A DNA stretch of 64,000 nt from Rhodospirillales bacterium (lineage in GTDB: Bacteria; Pseudomonadota; Alphaproteobacteria; Rhodospirillales; GLO-3), in assembly GCA_003354135.1 (NCBI GenBank), contig PIVK01000015.1, positions 1-64,000 on the forward strand, given 5' to 3'. Below are positions 62,666-64,000 of the stretch, one piece after another. Position 1 is the first letter of the stretch, and the number at the start of each line of letters is the position of its first letter. Both the position numbers and the translations under genes were made by a program. Below the pieces are notes generated by a model. It saw only the letters and a list, made by a program, of their open reading frames with translations. It did not search any database and was not told where the DNA came from.

Positions 62666-64000
62666 CCACCGCCGCGCTTTTCATCATTCTTTTCGGCTGC
62701 ATTTTCTTGGGCATGCCGATCGCGGTCGCGCTCGGCTTCTCGTCCATGGTTACCATCCTGTTCTTTTCCAGCGATTCCTTGTCCTCGGTGGCGCTCAAGC
62801 TCTACGAGGCAACCTCCAGCCACTACACCCTGCTGGCCATACCCTTCTTCATCCTATCGAGCCAATTCCTGCAAACCGGCGGCGTCGCCAACCGGCTGAT
62901 CAACTTCGCCATCGCCTGCGTGGGGCACATCAAGGGCGGCCTCGCCATGGCGTCCGTCATGGCCTGCATGCTGTTCGCCGCCGTCTCCGGTTCCTCGCCC
63001 GCCACCGTGGCCGCCATCGGCACCATCGTCATCGGCGGCATGGTCAAGTCGGGCTATCCCCAGAGCATCGCCGCCGGTGTCATCGCCAACGCGGGCACGC
63101 TGGGCATTCTGATTCCGCCCTCCATCGTCATGCTGGTCTATTCGGCGGCGACCGAGGTCTCGGCGGCCAAGATGTTCATAGCCGGCTTCATCCCCGGCAT
63201 CACCATGGGCCTGATGCTGATGCTGGCCATCTATGTGGTGGCCCGCATCAAGGGGTTGCCGTCCGAGCCCTGGATCGGCTTCTGGCCCGCGACCAAGAAG
63301 GTCTTTTCGACCGGCTGGAGCGCCTTGGGCGGCCTGATGCTGATCATCATCGTGCTGGGCTCCATCTACGGCGGCATCGCCAGCCCGACCGAGGCCGCGG
63401 CCGTCTCGGCGCTCTACGCCTTCATCGTCGCCGTCTTCGGCTACCGCGACATGGGCCCCTTGAAGGGAGAACCCTGGAAGCATAAGAGCGAGAACCTGTT
63501 CATTTCCTTCATCCGCGGGCTTAGGGACATGGTCGTCGTCTTCCCCAAGGCCGTCGTGCATCCCGAAGTGCGCAAGACGGTGCTCGACGGGGCCAAGGTC
63601 TCGATCATGCTGCTGTTCATCATCGCCAACGCGATGCTGTTCGCCCACGTACTGACCACGGAACGCATTCCGCACGTGATCGCCGAGTCCATCGTCGGCC
63701 TCGGCCTGCCGGCCTGGGGTTTCCTGATCCTCGTCAACATTCTGCTGCTGATCGCGGGCAACTTCATGGAGCCTTCGGCGATCCTGCTGATCATGGCGCC
63801 GATCCTGTTCCCCATCGCCTTGCAGTTGGGCATCGATCCCATCCACTTGGGAATTATCATGGTGGTCAACATGGAAATCGGCATGATCACGCCGCCGGTG
63901 GGGCTGAACCTGTTTGTCATGGCGGGCATTACGGGCAACAGCCTGTTGTGGGTCGTGCGCGCGGCCCTGCCGTGGCTGATGATCCTGCTCGTGTTCCTGA
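62662..64000 (+). CDS. dctM: TRAP large permease DctM (3' end beyond window)
   Basis: 446 codons of a 12-13 helix permease that moves dicarboxylates with Na+ or H+. FGCIFLGMPIAVALGFSS, IPFFILSSQFLQTGGVANRL, AAVSGSSPATVAAIGTIVIG, GTLGILIPPSIVMLVY and MITPPVGLNLFVMAG are family hallmarks. A soluble insert of about 60 residues (about 257-315, GPLKGEPWKHKSENLF onwards) between helices is longer than in the Rhodobacter protein. The frame is still open at the window end and lacks only a short C-terminus. Confidence 0.95.
   Translation, partial: MTTAALFIILFGCIFLGMPIAVALGFSSMVTILFFSSDSLSSVALKLYEATSSHYTLLAIPFFILSSQFLQTGGVANRLINFAIACVGHIKGGLAMASVMACMLFAAVSGSSPATVAAIGTIVIGGMVKSGYPQSIAAGVIANAGTLGILIPPSIVMLVYSAATEVSAAKMFIAGFIPGITMGLMLMLAIYVVARIKGLPSEPWIGFWPATKKVFSTGWSALGGLMLIIIVLGSIYGGIASPTEAAAVSALYAFIVAVFGYRDMGPLKGEPWKHKSENLFISFIRGLRDMVVVFPKAVVHPEVRKTVLDGAKVSIMLLFIIANAMLFAHVLTTERIPHVIAESIVGLGLPAWGFLILVNILLLIAGNFMEPSAILLIMAPILFPIALQLGIDPIHLGIIMVVNMEIGMITPPVGLNLFVMAGITGNSLLWVVRAALPWLMILLVFL

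Overview
The window looks like chromosomal DNA of an alphaproteobacterium, most likely a member of the Rhodospirillales. This rests on gene content and order: a hopanoid cluster (hpnD-hpnE-shc-hpnG), zapA / 6S RNA / fau in the order usual for proteobacteria, the three-gene proton-translocating transhydrogenase pntAA-pntAB-pntB, the alphaproteobacterial families TrcR (DUF1013), DUF1192, DUF3422 and DUF4164, and a TRAP dicarboxylate transporter with DctB/DctD. The core genes are GC-rich. Several stretches (about 1-2.8 kb, 27.4-29.6 kb and 37.5-38.35 kb) are richer in AT and lie beside transposase remnants, so they look acquired. I cannot name a species.

Layout. 1-3.5 kb: two decayed IS4-type transposase 3' ends, an orphan Rhs-core protein with a ParB-like C-terminus, and a beheaded DNA/RNA non-specific endonuclease next to a half copy of a dispersed repeat (called R1 here). 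3.5-8.3 kb: squalene and hopanoid synthesis. 8.3-10.7 kb (minus strand): DUF4164, zapA, 6S RNA, 5-formyl-THF cyclo-ligase and a YmdB-type phosphodiesterase. 11-14.8 kb: gap, a hypothetical gene, thiE, efp and a SuhB-like protein with altered active-site residues. 14.9-18.6 kb: an OmpA-like / MotA-like / MotB-like trio, probably a proton-driven envelope complex. 18.6-21.7 kb: DRE-TIM aldolase-type protein, MFS exporter, cyaY, rpmE. 21.8-26.6 kb: a compact minus-strand operon of two FtsX-type permeases, an ATPase, a cysteine-free thioredoxin-like periplasmic protein and a Crp/Fnr regulator, with an FNR-like palindrome at its head, facing a truncated moeB/thiF gene. 26.7-37.5 kb: Hsp20, an O-GlcNAc-transferase-like TPR protein, an IS21 fragment, DUF1192, quinone oxidoreductase, TrcR, DUF3422, purE, a degenerate GGDEF protein, two DUF465 proteins and prpE. 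37.5-44.3 kb: IS110 remnant, a mosaic sulfatase-like membrane protein, an ion channel, an alcohol dehydrogenase, def and rpsU. 44.3-53.6 kb: CBS protein, a SecDF-P1-like protein, a hemerythrin, the pnt operon, YbjQ, oligoendopeptidase F and an acyl-CoA synthetase. 54-64 kb: an Rcp1-like response regulator, dctB-dctD, a secreted protein of twenty 42-residue TPR units, and dctP-dctQ-dctM, which runs off the end.

Two observations stand out. First, small palindromic elements (R1 and R2) sit flanked by TA dinucleotides, and three copies begin exactly in the stop codon of a gene (the DUF4164 gene, the MotA-like gene, rpsU). Removing the element together with one TA restores a TAG stop in all three cases and, in two of them, leaves the Shine-Dalgarno of the next gene in place. 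One R1 copy carries an R2 copy nested inside it. Second, the dct region has a well-formed sigma-54 promoter and two phased palindromes upstream of dctP, which suits DctD control, while a large TPR protein gene has been placed between the regulators and the transporter.
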